A program made the translations under genes and the position numbers. Positions 37,505-46,628 of a stretch of DNA of 64,000 nucleotides are shown here, piece by piece. How positions within the stretch are numbered: position 1 is the stretch's first letter; the number at the start of each line of letters is the position of its first letter. The notes under the pieces were generated by a model that saw only the letters and a program-made list of their open reading frames with translations, was not told where the DNA came from and searched no databases. Origin of the DNA: Methylibium sp965279545 (GTDB taxonomy: Bacteria > Pseudomonadota > Gammaproteobacteria > Burkholderiales > Burkholderiaceae_C); contig NZ_OZ257250.1 of NCBI RefSeq assembly GCF_965279545.1, positions 1,116,001 to 1,180,000 on the forward strand, given 5' to 3'.

Positions 37505-38725
37505 TCACTGGCTCACGTGGATCAGCTCCCGCACCCGCGGGTAGATCTGCTGCTGCCAGCGCCGGCCGCTGAACACGCCGTAGTGGCCGACGCCGAGCTG
37601 CACGTGGTGGGTCTTGCGGAACGGCGCGAGGCCGCCGCACAGGTCGTGCGCGGCGACGGTCTGGCCGATCGAGCAGATGTCGTCGCGTTCGCCTTCGACG
37701 GTGAAGAGGGCGGTGCGGCGGATCGCCTTCGTGTCGACCTTGCGGCCGCGGTAGTTCAGCTCGCCGCGCGCCAGCGCGTAGTCCTGGAACACCAGCTTCA
37801 CGGTCTCGAGGTAGAACTCGGCCGCCAGGTCGTTGACGGCGAAGTACTCGTCGTAGAACTGCCGCGTGGCCTCGGCCTTTTCGATGTCGCCGTTGGCCAG
37901 GTGGTGGTAGAGGTCGGCGAACGCCTTGCGGTGCCGGTCCGGGTTCATGCTCATGAAGGCGGTCAGCTGCAGGAAGCCGGGGTAGACGCGGCGCATCGCT
38001 CCGGCATAGCGCATCGGCACGGTGTGCACCAGGTTCTTCTCGAACCACTCGATCGGCTTGCTGGTGGCCAGCACGTTCACCCCGGTCGGGTTGATGCGGC
38101 AGTCGATCGGGCCGGCCATCAGCGACATGCTGCGCGGCTGGGCCGGGTTGTCGTCTTCGGCCATCAGCGCCACCGCGGCGAGCGCCGGCACGCAGGGCTG
38201 GCAGATCGCCATCAGGTGCGAGCCCGGCCCCATGGCTTCCAGGAAACGCATCAGGTGTTCGATGTATTCGTCCAGCCCGAACGGGCCCTCGGCCAGCGGC
38301 ACGTGGCGGGCGTTGTGCCAGTCGGTGATGTAGACGTCGTGGTCGGCCATCATCGTGCGCACGGTGTCGCGCAGCAGCGTGGCGAAGTGGCCCGACAGCG
38401 GTGCCGCGATCAGCACGCGCGGCTGGTCCGCCGGGGCGTCCTCGCGCACGAAGCGCAGCAGCGTCGCGAAGGGGGTGCTGGTCACCACCTCTTCACGCAC
38501 CTTCAGTTCGCGCTCGCCGACCCGCACGGAGTCGATGCGGAATTCGGGCCGGTGGTGGGTGAGCTTGGCGAGCGTCAGGACCTCGCAGGCGGCCGCGAGT
38601 TTGCGCACGGCCGGCATTTGCTTGAAGGCGAACCACTCGTGGCTGAGGTAGGACGCCGCGGTGCGCGCCGCCATCTGGACCGGTGCCATCAAGTCGGTGT
38701 GTGCTTGGTAGGCCTCGTACATCAT
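37505..38725 (-). CDS. phaZ: Intracellular polyhydroxyalkanoate depolymerase
   Basis: 406 residues of the PhaZa-type intracellular PHB depolymerase family. The nucleophile is the Cys of the box MAICQPCVPALAA (about residue 175), as in Cupriavidus PhaZa1. Other motifs include LIAAPLSGHFATLLRDTV, YITDWHNARHVPL and the His in LGVGHYGVFSGRRW near the C terminus. It mobilises cytoplasmic PHB granules. The ATG at 38725 follows a GAGG; 38737 is an alternative. PhaC (56.5 kb) and 3-hydroxybutyrate dehydrogenase (49.9 kb) complete the cycle. Confidence 0.93.
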   Translation of the reverse strand: MMYEAYQAHTDLMAPVQMAARTAASYLSHEWFAFKQMPAVRKLAAACEVLTLAKLTHHRPEFRIDSVRVGERELKVREEVVTSTPFATLLRFVREDAPADQPRVLIAAPLSGHFATLLRDTVRTMMADHDVYITDWHNARHVPLAEGPFGLDEYIEHLMRFLEAMGPGSHLMAICQPCVPALAAVALMAEDDNPAQPRSMSLMAGPIDCRINPTGVNVLATSKPIEWFEKNLVHTVPMRYAGAMRRVYPGFLQLTAFMSMNPDRHRKAFADLYHHLANGDIEKAEATRQFYDEYFAVNDLAAEFYLETVKLVFQDYALARGELNYRGRKVDTKAIRRTALFTVEGERDDICSIGQTVAAHDLCGGLAPFRKTHHVQLGVGHYGVFSGRRWQQQIYPRVRELIHVSQ

Positions 38726-38859
38726 GGGCTGCCTCATCCCCTGTCGACGGGCAGGGTTCTACCCGTTCATGCAGGCAAGTTGCAGGCCATGCGTGCCGAC
38801 CCGCCCCAAGCTGGCACAGCGATTGCGGGGGGTCATCGCACCAGGAGGAGACACGCACC

Positions 38860-39516
38860 ATGGCCAAGGCCACGCTCACCATCAGCAGCAAGAACTATTC
38901 GTCGTGGTCGCTGCGCGGCTGGCTGCTCGCGCGCTTCGCGGGGCTGGACTTCAACGAGAACGTGCTGCCGCCCGACGACCCCGGCGTGCGCGCCGAGATC
39001 CTGCTGCTCGCGCCGTCGATCCTGGTGCCGCGCCTGACGCACGACAAGGCCGAGGTCTGGGACACGCTGGCGATCGCCGAGTACCTGAACGAGATCAAGC
39101 CCAAGGCCGGGCTGCTGCCGGCCGACCGCATCGCCCGCGCGCACTGCCGCGCCGTCTGCGGCGAGATGCACTCCGGCTTCAGCTCGCTGCGCTCGGCGCT
39201 GCCGATGAACCTGAAGGGCAGCTTCCCGGGCTACAAGGTGTGGAGCCGGGCCCAGTCCGACATCGACCGGGTGATCGAGATCTGGTCGGAATGCCTCGAG
39301 CGCTACGGCGGGCCCTGGCTGTTCGGGGAGCGCAGCATCGCCGACGCGATGTATGCCCCGGTGGTGACGCGGCTCAAGACCTACGACGTGCGCATCAGCG
39401 ACCGCGCCTGCATCGAGTACTGCCTGCGTGTGATGGCGATGCCCGAGATGCAGGAGTGGATTGCCGCGGCGAAGGCGGAACCGGAATCGATGGAGGAACT
39501 CGAGGTCGAGTTCTGA
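38860..39516 (+). CDS. Glutathione S-transferase family protein
   Basis: 218 residues with the two-domain GST layout. The thioredoxin-like N domain starts LTISSKNYSSWSLRGWLLARFAG, where Ser residues stand at the glutathione site. LVPRLTHDKAEVWDTLAIAEYL contains the cis-Pro and the gamma-glutamyl-binding region. The helical C domain includes PWLFGERSIADAMYAPVVTR (N-capping box). An AGGAGG lies before the ATG. The physiological substrate is unknown. Confidence 0.9.
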   Translation: MAKATLTISSKNYSSWSLRGWLLARFAGLDFNENVLPPDDPGVRAEILLLAPSILVPRLTHDKAEVWDTLAIAEYLNEIKPKAGLLPADRIARAHCRAVCGEMHSGFSSLRSALPMNLKGSFPGYKVWSRAQSDIDRVIEIWSECLERYGGPWLFGERSIADAMYAPVVTRLKTYDVRISDRACIEYCLRVMAMPEMQEWIAAAKAEPESMEELEVEF

Positions 39517-39571
39517 AGACCCGGCAGCCCGCCGGCTCCCGCCGCAGGCGGGAGCATGGGGAGGGCGTTGC

Positions 39572-39994
39572 TCAGGCCCAGGACTCGGGCGCCGGGATGT
39601 CGCAGACCGGGTCGACGTCGATGGTGGTGAAGTCCGCCGGCCCGACCACCTCCAGGTACTCCATGTCGGGCGAGTAGTCGAACAGGAAGTGCCTCACGCC
39701 GGGGCGCTGGTGCACGCAGTCGCCGGCCGACACCAGGGTTTCCTTGTCCTCGTACATGAACTTGGCCCAGCCCCTGAGCATGAGGACGATGTGGAACTCC
39801 GCCTCATGGCGGTGCCATCCCGTGCCTTTCTCCGGTGCATTGTTGGCGATCACGAGCTGCGCGATCACCTTGCCGCTGGTCGCCTCGGCGATGCCGAGAT
39901 CGCGGTATAGAAAAAAATCCCTCAGGCCGTCGCTGCGAAACCGGGTGTCGGTCGGTTTGACATGGGAAAACTTCGTGGCAGTGCGGTCGAGCAT
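39572..39994 (-). CDS. Cupin-domain protein
   Basis: 140 residues forming a single cupin barrel. Metal-binding motif 1 is seen as GTGWHRHEAEFHIVLMLRG and motif 2 as DCVHQRPGVRHFLFDYS. The ATG at 39994 follows the usual spacing. Small cupins of this kind bind a metal ion and act as dioxygenases, isomerases or sensors; nothing in the neighbourhood (GST upstream, serB downstream) decides between these. Confidence 0.8.
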   Translation of the reverse strand: MLDRTATKFSHVKPTDTRFRSDGLRDFFLYRDLGIAEATSGKVIAQLVIANNAPEKGTGWHRHEAEFHIVLMLRGWAKFMYEDKETLVSAGDCVHQRPGVRHFLFDYSPDMEYLEVVGPADFTTIDVDPVCDIPAPESWA

Positions 39995-40090
39995 GGCGGG
40001 CCTCCCGGGGTTGCGATGGCTTGCTGCCATGCACAAACCGTTCCTGCCCGACCGCCTCGGTGTGCCCAGCGAAAGGGCGCGCCGAGGCGG

Positions 40091-40819
40091 TCAGTTGAAC
40101 ACCTGCAGCAGCCGGTCGAGGCCGCCGTCGTCGATCGCGACCATGGCCTGCGCGCGCACTGCCGGCTTGGCGTGGTAGGCCACCGAGAGCCCGGCGGCGC
40201 CCATCATCGGCAGGTCGTTGGCACCGTCGCCCATCGCGATCGCGCGGGACGGGGCGATGCCGAGCCGCTGGCAGGTGGCGAGCAGCATGCGCTTCTTTTC
40301 CTCGCCGTCGCAGATGTCGCCCCAGGCCTGGTCGACCAGGCGGCCGGTGAGCGCACCGTCGGCCACTTCGAGCACGTTGCTGCGGGTGAAGTCGAGGCCC
40401 AGCCGGTCGCGCACGTGGTCGGTGAAGAAGCTGAAGCCGCCCGAGACCAGCAGCGTTCTCAGGCCGGCGGCCTGGCAGGCGCGCACCAGGGCTTCGGCGC
40501 CCGGGTTGAGTTGCAGGCGCTCGTCGAGCACCTGCTGCATCGCGGCCACCGGCACACCCTCGAGCAGCGCGACGCGCCGGCGCAGGCTGTCCTTGTAGTC
40601 GGCGATCTCGCCGCGCATCGCGGCCTCCGTGATTGCCGCCACCTCGGCCTTGCGGCCGGCGGCGTCGGCGATCTCGTCGACGCACTCGATGTTGATCAGC
40701 GTCGAGTCCATGTCGAAGGCGATCAGCCCGAAGTCGGCCAGCCTCAGCGGCGGGGCGAAGCCCTTGATGGCGAGGCCCGGCGCGAACCCGGAGGCGGCGG
40801 AGGTGGAGGGTGTGCTCAT
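40091..40819 (-). CDS. serB: Phosphoserine phosphatase
   Basis: 242-residue HAD-superfamily enzyme that makes serine from phosphoserine. The nucleophile motif is FDMDSTLINIECVDEIAD, followed by LLVSGGFSFFTDHV (motif II) and AMGDGANDLPMM (motif IV). The ATG overlaps the mfd stop (ATGA), a common serB-mfd pairing in Burkholderiales. A short N-terminal lead of about 30 residues precedes the catalytic domain. Confidence 0.95.
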   Translation of the reverse strand: MSTPSTSAASGFAPGLAIKGFAPPLRLADFGLIAFDMDSTLINIECVDEIADAAGRKAEVAAITEAAMRGEIADYKDSLRRRVALLEGVPVAAMQQVLDERLQLNPGAEALVRACQAAGLRTLLVSGGFSFFTDHVRDRLGLDFTRSNVLEVADGALTGRLVDQAWGDICDGEEKKRMLLATCQRLGIAPSRAIAMGDGANDLPMMGAAGLSVAYHAKPAVRAQAMVAIDDGGLDRLLQVFN

Positions 40820-43800
40820 GCAGGAACGGTGGGGGTCGGCGTGCCGAGCGAGCGCAGCACGTCGCGGATGAACTGGGCGCGGTCCTTGGGGTCGCTCAGG
40901 GATTTTTCGATGCGCAGCTTGTCGTTGCCGGCCAGCTTGATGTGGCGGTTCTTCTGCACCAGCTCGATGATGCGCAGCGCGTCGACCGGGGCGTTGCTGC
41001 GAAAGCCGATGCTCATGGCCTGCGGGCCGGCGTCGATCTTGACGACGCCGTAGGCGCGCGCCTGCACGCGCAGGCGGTGCACGTCGAACAGCGTCTGGGC
41101 CTGCGCCGGCAGCTTCCCGAAGCGGTCGACGATCTCCTCGAGCAGGGTGTCGATCTTGTCGAGCTTGTCGGCGGTGGCCAGGCGCTTGTAGAGCGACAGG
41201 CGCACGTGCACGTCGCCGCAGTAGGCGTCGGGCAGCAGCGCGGGGGCGTGCAGGTTGACCTCGGTCGCCGCGTTGACCGGGTTCAGCAGGTCGCTCAGCT
41301 CGGCGCTGCGGCCGGCCTTCATCTCGCGCACGGCGGCGGCCAGCATCTCGTTGTAGAGCTGGAAGCCGACCTCCATCATGTTGCCGCTCTGGTTCTCTCC
41401 CAGCACCTCGCCGGCGCCGCGGATCTCCAGGTCGTGCATCGCGAGGTAGAAGCCCGAGCCCAGCTCCTCCATGTCCTGGATCGCCTGCAGGCGCTGCGCA
41501 GCCTGCTTGCTGAGGCCTTCGACGTCGGGCACCAGCAGGTAGGCGTAGGCCTGGTGGTGCGAGCGGCCGACGCGCCCGCGCAGCTGGTGCAGCTGGGCCA
41601 GGCCGAACTTGTCGGCGCGGCTCATCACGATGGTGTTGGCGGTGGGCACGTCGATGCCGGTCTCGATGATGGTCGAGCACAGCAGCAGGTTGTGCTTCTG
41701 CGCGACGAACTCGCGCATCACGCGCTCGAGCTCGCGCTCGGGCATCTGGCCGTGGGCGACGGCGACGCGGGCCTCGGGCAGCAGCTCCTCGAGGTTGCGG
41801 CGCCGGTTCTCGATCGTCTCGACCTCGTTGTGCAGGAAGTAGACCTGGCCGCCGCGTTTCAATTCCCGCAGCACCCCTTCGCGGATCGTTCCGTTCGTTT
41901 CAGTTCTCACGAAGGTCTTGATCGCCAGCCGGCGCTGCGGCGCGGTGGCGATCACGCTCAGGTCGCGCAGGCCTTCGAGCGCCATGCCCAGCGTGCGCGG
42001 GATCGGCGTGGCGGTCAGCGTCAGCACGTCGACCTCGGCGCGCAGCGCCTTCATCGCCTCCTTGTGGCGCACGCCGAAGCGGTGCTCCTCGTCGATGATC
42101 AGCAGGCCCAGGTTCGCGAATCGGGTGTCCTGGCTCAGCAGCTTGTGGGTGCCGACGACGATGTCGATCGTGCCGTCGGCCAGGCCCGCCATCGCGGCCT
42201 TGATCTCCTTGCCCGAGCGAAAGCGCGACATCTCGGCCACCTTGATCGGCCACCTGGCAAAGCGGTCGGCGATGTTCTGGTAGTGCTGCTCGGCCAGCAG
42301 CGTGGTCGGCGCCAGCAGCGCCACCTGCTTGCCGCCGGTGACGGCGACGAAGGCGGCGCGCAGCGCCACCTCGGTCTTGCCGAAACCGACGTCGCCGCAC
42401 ACCAGCCGGTCCATCGGCTTGGGGCTGATCATGTCCTGGATCACCGCGTGGATCGCGGCGCGCTGGTCGGCCGTCTCCTCGAAGCCGAAGCTGGCAGCGA
42501 AGGCCTCGTAGTCCTGCGGCGAGAAGCGGAACGCATGGCCCTCGCGGGCGGCGCGGCGCGCGTACAGGTTCAGCAGCTCGGCGGCGGTGTCGCGCACCTG
42601 CTCGGCCGCCTTGCGCCTGGCTTTCTCCCACTGGCCGGAGCCCAGCCGGTGCAGCGGCGCCTCCTCGGCGCTGACGCCGGTGTAGCGGCTGATCAGCTGC
42701 AGCTGCGCCACCGGCACGTAGAGCGTCGCCTTGTCGGCGTACTCGAGGTGCAGGAATTCGCTGGGTCCGTCGCCGATGTCGATGTTCACCAGCCCGACGT
42801 AGCGGCCGATGCCGTGGTTGGCATGCACCACCGGGTCGCCGACCTTCAGCTCCGACAGGTCCTTGATCAGCGCGTCGACATCGCTGGTCTGTTCCTGCTT
42901 GCGGCGCCGGCGCACCGTGGGCGCGGCGTCGAACAGCTCGGTCTCGGTGACGAACTGGATGCCGGGCGCATCTTCCTCGCGGACCCAGAAGAAGCCGCTC
43001 GCCAGCGGCGCGACGGTGATCGCATAACGGTGGTCGCTGGCCTCGAAGGCCGCGAGCGACTCGACCACCGCGGGCTCGAGCTTGTGATCGCGCAGCAGTT
43101 CGAGCAGGCTTTCTCGCCGGCCCTGACTTTCGGCGACCAGCAGCACGCGCGGGCCGCCGTCGGCGTTCTTCGCGAGGTGCTGCTCCAGCTTGCGCAGCGG
43201 ATCGGGCGTGCCGCGCTCGACGGCGAGGTCGGGCAGCGGGCGGACCCACTCGACAGGATCGCTGCCGCGCAGCGACAGTTGTGCATGCTCGTTGCAGCGT
43301 GCGAAGAAGGCCTCCGGCGTCAGGTAGATCTCCTGCGGCGGCAGGATCGGGCGCTCCGGATCGTGCTGCAGGAAGCGGTGGCGCTCGCGCGTCTCGCCCC
43401 AGAACTTCTGCAGCGCGGTGTCGACCTCGCCATGCAGCACCAATTGCGCTGCTGCGCCGAGGTAGTCGAACACCGTCGCGGTCTCGTCGAAGAACAGCGG
43501 CAGGTAGAACTCGATGCCGGGGCCGGCCAAGCCGGTGCCCATGTCCTTGTACAGGCGCGAGCGGCTCGGGTCGCCCTCCATCTTCTCGCGCCAGCGGGCG
43601 CGGAAAGCGGTGCGCGCGGCCTCGTCCATCGGGAACTCGCGGCCCGGCAGCAGCCGCACCTCGGGCACCGGGTAGAGGCTGCGCTGGCTGTCGGGATCGA
43701 AGGTGCGGATCGAGTCGACCTCGTTGTCGAACAGGTCGACCCGGTAGGGCACCGGCGAGCCCATCGGGAACAGGTCGATCAGCCCGCCGCGCACCGCGTA

Positions 43801-44292
43801 CTCGCCGGGCGAGACCACCTGGCTCACGTGCTGGTAGCCGGCCAGCGTGAGCTGGGCCTTCAGCGCGGCCTCGTCGAGCTTCTGCTTCTGCGCGAACTGG
43901 AAGGTGTAGGCGGCCAGGAAGGCCGGCGGCGCGAGCCGCAGCAGCGCCGTGGTGGCCGGCATCAGCACCACGTCGATCGCGCCGTCCCCGCGCGCATGCA
44001 GGATGCGCCACAGCGTGGCCAGCCGCTCCGAGATCAGGTCCTGGTGCGGCGAGAAGCTGTCGTAGGGCAGGGTCTCCCAGTCGGGAAACACGGCGATGCG
44101 CAGGCCCGGCGCGAAGAAGGCCAGCTCGTCCTGCAGCCGCTGCGTGTCGGCCGGGTCGGCGCTGACGATGGCGGTGAGCTGCTGCTGCGCGGCGCGCTGC
44201 TCGGCGAAGCGGGCGAGCAGCAGCGCATCGGCCGAGCCGAGCGGGCGGGGCAGGGCGTAGCGTTTTCCGGGAACGAGGGCGGGGAGGTGCAT
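40816..44292 (-). CDS. mfd: Transcription-repair coupling factor
   Basis: 1158-residue DNA translocase that removes stalled RNA polymerase and recruits UvrA to the lesion. Domains in order: UvrB-like N-terminal region, CarD-like RNAP-interaction domain (KVGDPVVHANHGIGRYVGL), RecG-like helicase with Walker A LVCGDVGFGKTEVALRAAF and box IIDEEHRFGVRHKE, the TRG motif and C-terminal UvrA-binding domain. The ATG at 44292 starts MHLPALVPGKRYALPRP. It is divergent from ispD 81 bases away. Confidence 0.97.
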   Translation of the reverse strand: MHLPALVPGKRYALPRPLGSADALLLARFAEQRAAQQQLTAIVSADPADTQRLQDELAFFAPGLRIAVFPDWETLPYDSFSPHQDLISERLATLWRILHARGDGAIDVVLMPATTALLRLAPPAFLAAYTFQFAQKQKLDEAALKAQLTLAGYQHVSQVVSPGEYAVRGGLIDLFPMGSPVPYRVDLFDNEVDSIRTFDPDSQRSLYPVPEVRLLPGREFPMDEAARTAFRARWREKMEGDPSRSRLYKDMGTGLAGPGIEFYLPLFFDETATVFDYLGAAAQLVLHGEVDTALQKFWGETRERHRFLQHDPERPILPPQEIYLTPEAFFARCNEHAQLSLRGSDPVEWVRPLPDLAVERGTPDPLRKLEQHLAKNADGGPRVLLVAESQGRRESLLELLRDHKLEPAVVESLAAFEASDHRYAITVAPLASGFFWVREEDAPGIQFVTETELFDAAPTVRRRRKQEQTSDVDALIKDLSELKVGDPVVHANHGIGRYVGLVNIDIGDGPSEFLHLEYADKATLYVPVAQLQLISRYTGVSAEEAPLHRLGSGQWEKARRKAAEQVRDTAAELLNLYARRAAREGHAFRFSPQDYEAFAASFGFEETADQRAAIHAVIQDMISPKPMDRLVCGDVGFGKTEVALRAAFVAVTGGKQVALLAPTTLLAEQHYQNIADRFARWPIKVAEMSRFRSGKEIKAAMAGLADGTIDIVVGTHKLLSQDTRFANLGLLIIDEEHRFGVRHKEAMKALRAEVDVLTLTATPIPRTLGMALEGLRDLSVIATAPQRRLAIKTFVRTETNGTIREGVLRELKRGGQVYFLHNEVETIENRRRNLEELLPEARVAVAHGQMPERELERVMREFVAQKHNLLLCSTIIETGIDVPTANTIVMSRADKFGLAQLHQLRGRVGRSHHQAYAYLLVPDVEGLSKQAAQRLQAIQDMEELGSGFYLAMHDLEIRGAGEVLGENQSGNMMEVGFQLYNEMLAAAVREMKAGRSAELSDLLNPVNAATEVNLHAPALLPDAYCGDVHVRLSLYKRLATADKLDKIDTLLEEIVDRFGKLPAQAQTLFDVHRLRVQARAYGVVKIDAGPQAMSIGFRSNAPVDALRIIELVQKNRHIKLAGNDKLRIEKSLSDPKDRAQFIRDVLRSLGTPTPTVPA

Positions 44293-44373
44293 GGGGTGAA
44301 AGGCCAATGCAGATCGCCCCGCCGCGGGAGCAGGCGGGGCGATCCACGGCGTGAATTCTAGAATCGGCACCCG

Positions 44374-45078
44374 ATGACCCCGCAAAACGCTCTCACGCCG
44401 CCCCAGTGCTACGCGCTCGTGCCCTGCGCCGGCGTCGGCGAGCGGGCCGGCGCGAGCGGGCCCAAGCAGTACCGCGAGATCGCCGGCCGTGCCGTGGTGG
44501 CGCACACGCTGGCGGCGCTGGCGCGTGTGCCGCGCCTGGCCGGCACGCTGGTCGTCGTCGCACCGGACGACCGGTCTTTCGAGGCGCATGCCTCGGTGCC
44601 GGCGGCCTGGCTCGCCCGTGTCGGTGGCGCGACGCGCGCCGCCAGTGTGCTGAACGGCCTGCGCTCGCTTGCCGAACGCGGCGCCGCGCCCGACGACTGG
44701 GTGCTGGTCCACGATGCGGCGCGCTGCCTAGTGCAGCCTGAGGACATCGAGCGCCTGATCACCGCCTGCGAGGGCGACGCCGTCGGCGGCCTGCTCGCGC
44801 TGCCGGTGGCCGACACCCTGAAGCGCGAGCGCGAGGGCCGCGTGGCCGCGACGGTCGAGCGGCGCGCGATGTGGCAGGCGCAGACGCCGCAGATGTTCCG
44901 GCTCGGCCTGCTGCGGCAGGCGCTCGCGGCGGCGGGCGACACGGTGACCGACGAGGCCAGCGCGATCGAGGCGCTGGGCCATGCGCCGAAGCTGGTGCCG
45001 GGCGCGCTGGAGAACTTCAAGCTCACCTGGCCGGCCGATTTCGCGCTGGCCGAACGACTGCTGAGGACGCGCCCATGA
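44374..45078 (+). CDS. ispD: 2-C-methyl-D-erythritol 4-phosphate cytidylyltransferase
   Basis: 234 residues. It activates MEP with CTP in the non-mevalonate isoprenoid pathway. The CTP-binding N terminus reads VPCAGVGERAGASGPKQYREIAG, with LVHDAARCLVQPEDI and AQTPQMFRLGLL later. TAGAAT 13 bases before the ATG is a possible -10 element. The stop overlaps the ispF start (ATGA). Confidence 0.96.
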   Translation: MTPQNALTPPQCYALVPCAGVGERAGASGPKQYREIAGRAVVAHTLAALARVPRLAGTLVVVAPDDRSFEAHASVPAAWLARVGGATRAASVLNGLRSLAERGAAPDDWVLVHDAARCLVQPEDIERLITACEGDAVGGLLALPVADTLKREREGRVAATVERRAMWQAQTPQMFRLGLLRQALAAAGDTVTDEASAIEALGHAPKLVPGALENFKLTWPADFALAERLLRTRP

Positions 45079-45563
45079 GCACCATCCCGTTCCGTATCGG
45101 CGAGGGCTGGGACACGCATGCCCTGGTCACCGGCCGCAAGCTGATCCTCGGCGGCGTCGAGATCCCGCACAGCCACGGCCTGCTCGGCCATTCGGATGCC
45201 GATGCGCTGCTGCATGCGATCACCGATGCGCTGCTCGGTGCCGCCGGGCTCGGCGACATCGGCCGCCATTTCCCCGACACCGACCCGCGCTTCGCCGGGG
45301 CCGACTCGGGCCTGCTGCTGGCCGAAGTGGCGAAGCGCGTGCGCGAGGTTGGCTGGGTGGTGGGCAACGTCGACGCGACCATCGTCGCGCAGGCACCGAA
45401 GATGGCGCCGCACATCCCGGCGATGGTCGAGCGCATCGCGGCCTGCCTGGGCGTGGCGCCGGCGCAGGTCAACGTGAAGGCGAAGACGGCGGAGAAGATG
45501 GGACCGGTCGGCGAAGGCCGGGCGATCGAGGCGCGTGCCGTCTGCCTGCTGCTGAGCGCCTGA
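45075..45563 (+). CDS. ispF: 2-C-methyl-D-erythritol 2,4-cyclodiphosphate synthase
   Basis: 162-residue trimeric zinc enzyme acting two steps after IspD. Zinc and substrate motifs: GEGWDTHAL (Asp and His ligands), LLGHSDADALLHAITDALLGAAGLGDIGRHFPDTDP and NVKAKTAEKMGPVGEG. The first motif reads GWDTH where most homologues have G(Y/F)DVH. It is coupled to ispD by a 4-base overlap. Confidence 0.96.
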   Translation: MSTIPFRIGEGWDTHALVTGRKLILGGVEIPHSHGLLGHSDADALLHAITDALLGAAGLGDIGRHFPDTDPRFAGADSGLLLAEVAKRVREVGWVVGNVDATIVAQAPKMAPHIPAMVERIAACLGVAPAQVNVKAKTAEKMGPVGEGRAIEARAVCLLLSA

Positions 45564-45579
45564 GGCGCGCTTCAAGGCT

Positions 45580-46509
45580 TCAATAGATCTCCGGCACGAT
45601 CATCTCGGCCGGCACCGGGTGGCGGATGTAGTCCGCATGGCGCACGCGCTCCGGCAGCGCGACCGCCTGGCGCTCGATCTCCTGGTAGGGCATCTGCTCC
45701 AGCAGGTGCGCGATGCAGTTGAGCCGCGCGCGCTTTTTGTCCACGGCCTGCACGATCCACCAGGGCGCTTCGGGGATGTGGGTGCGCTCCAGCATGGCTT
45801 CCTTGGCCTTGGTGTACTCCTCCCAGCGGCGGCGCGACTCCAGGTCCATTGGGCTGAGCTTCCACTGTTTCAGCGGGTCGTGGATGCGACCGAGGAAGCG
45901 CAGGTGCTGCTCGTCGTCGGTGATCGAGAACCAGTACTTGATGAGCTGGATGCCCGAGCGCACCAGCATCTTCTCGAACTCGGGCACCGAGCGGAAGAAC
46001 TCCTCGACCTCGGCGTCGCTGCAAAAGCCCATGACCTTCTCGACGCCGGCGCGGTTGTACCAGCTGCGGTCGAACAGCACGATCTCGCCGCCGGCCGGCA
46101 GGTGCGAGATGTAGCGCTGGAAGTACCACTGCGTGCGCTCGCGGTCGTTCGGTGCCGGCAGCGCCACGACGCGGCACACGCGCGGGTTGAGCCGCTGGGT
46201 GATGCGCTTGATCGCGCCGCCCTTGCCGGCCGAGTCGCGGCCCTCGAACAGGATCACGACGCGGTGCCTGGTGGCGGCCACCCAGTCCTGCAGCTTCACC
46301 AGCTCGCTCTGCAGGCGCAGCAGTTCGCGGAAGTAGCGGCTGCGCGCCAGCCGGCGCGCTTCGCTCTCGGCCTCGGTCGGCGGGGCGGACAGCGCGTCGA
46401 GGCTGCGGTCGTCGATCTCCATCTCGAGCTCTTCGTCGTAGCTGTCGACGAGATCGCGGTGGATGCGCTGCATCAGTTCGTCGTGATCGGTCCGTGCGGT
46501 GAGACTCAT
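45580..46509 (-). CDS. ppk2: Polyphosphate kinase 2
   Basis: 309 residues. PPK2 enzymes transfer phosphate between polyphosphate and nucleotides. The Walker A is FEGRDSAGKGGAIKRITQRLNPR, the lid and Walker B regions are RTQWYFQRYISHLPAGGEIVLFDRSWYNRAGVEKVMGF, followed by KYWFSITDDEQ and the basic WKLSPMDLESR. The ATG at 46509 is followed by an acidic N-terminal helix. Class (ADP or GDP/AMP use) cannot be fixed by eye. It is convergent with ispF. Confidence 0.93.
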   Translation of the reverse strand: MSLTARTDHDELMQRIHRDLVDSYDEELEMEIDDRSLDALSAPPTEAESEARRLARSRYFRELLRLQSELVKLQDWVAATRHRVVILFEGRDSAGKGGAIKRITQRLNPRVCRVVALPAPNDRERTQWYFQRYISHLPAGGEIVLFDRSWYNRAGVEKVMGFCSDAEVEEFFRSVPEFEKMLVRSGIQLIKYWFSITDDEQHLRFLGRIHDPLKQWKLSPMDLESRRRWEEYTKAKEAMLERTHIPEAPWWIVQAVDKKRARLNCIAHLLEQMPYQEIERQAVALPERVRHADYIRHPVPAEMIVPEIY

Positions 46510-46628
46510 GTCGGCGGGCGTTCGAGGGTTGCGGGAGGACGCGTGCGTCCTCATCGAGCGTGCCCGAACGCCGTGTCCGTTTCATGACGGACCGCTCCCG
46601 GGGCGGCGCCGCGGAGCGCGAGTGGGTC

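Noticed and set aside
40810..44361. Very long open frame on the + strand opposite mfd (over 1,100 codons)
   Set aside because: It is the antisense shadow of mfd in GC-rich DNA: the composition is dominated by Arg, Gln, His, Leu and Val, there is no recognisable domain, and mfd is unmistakable.
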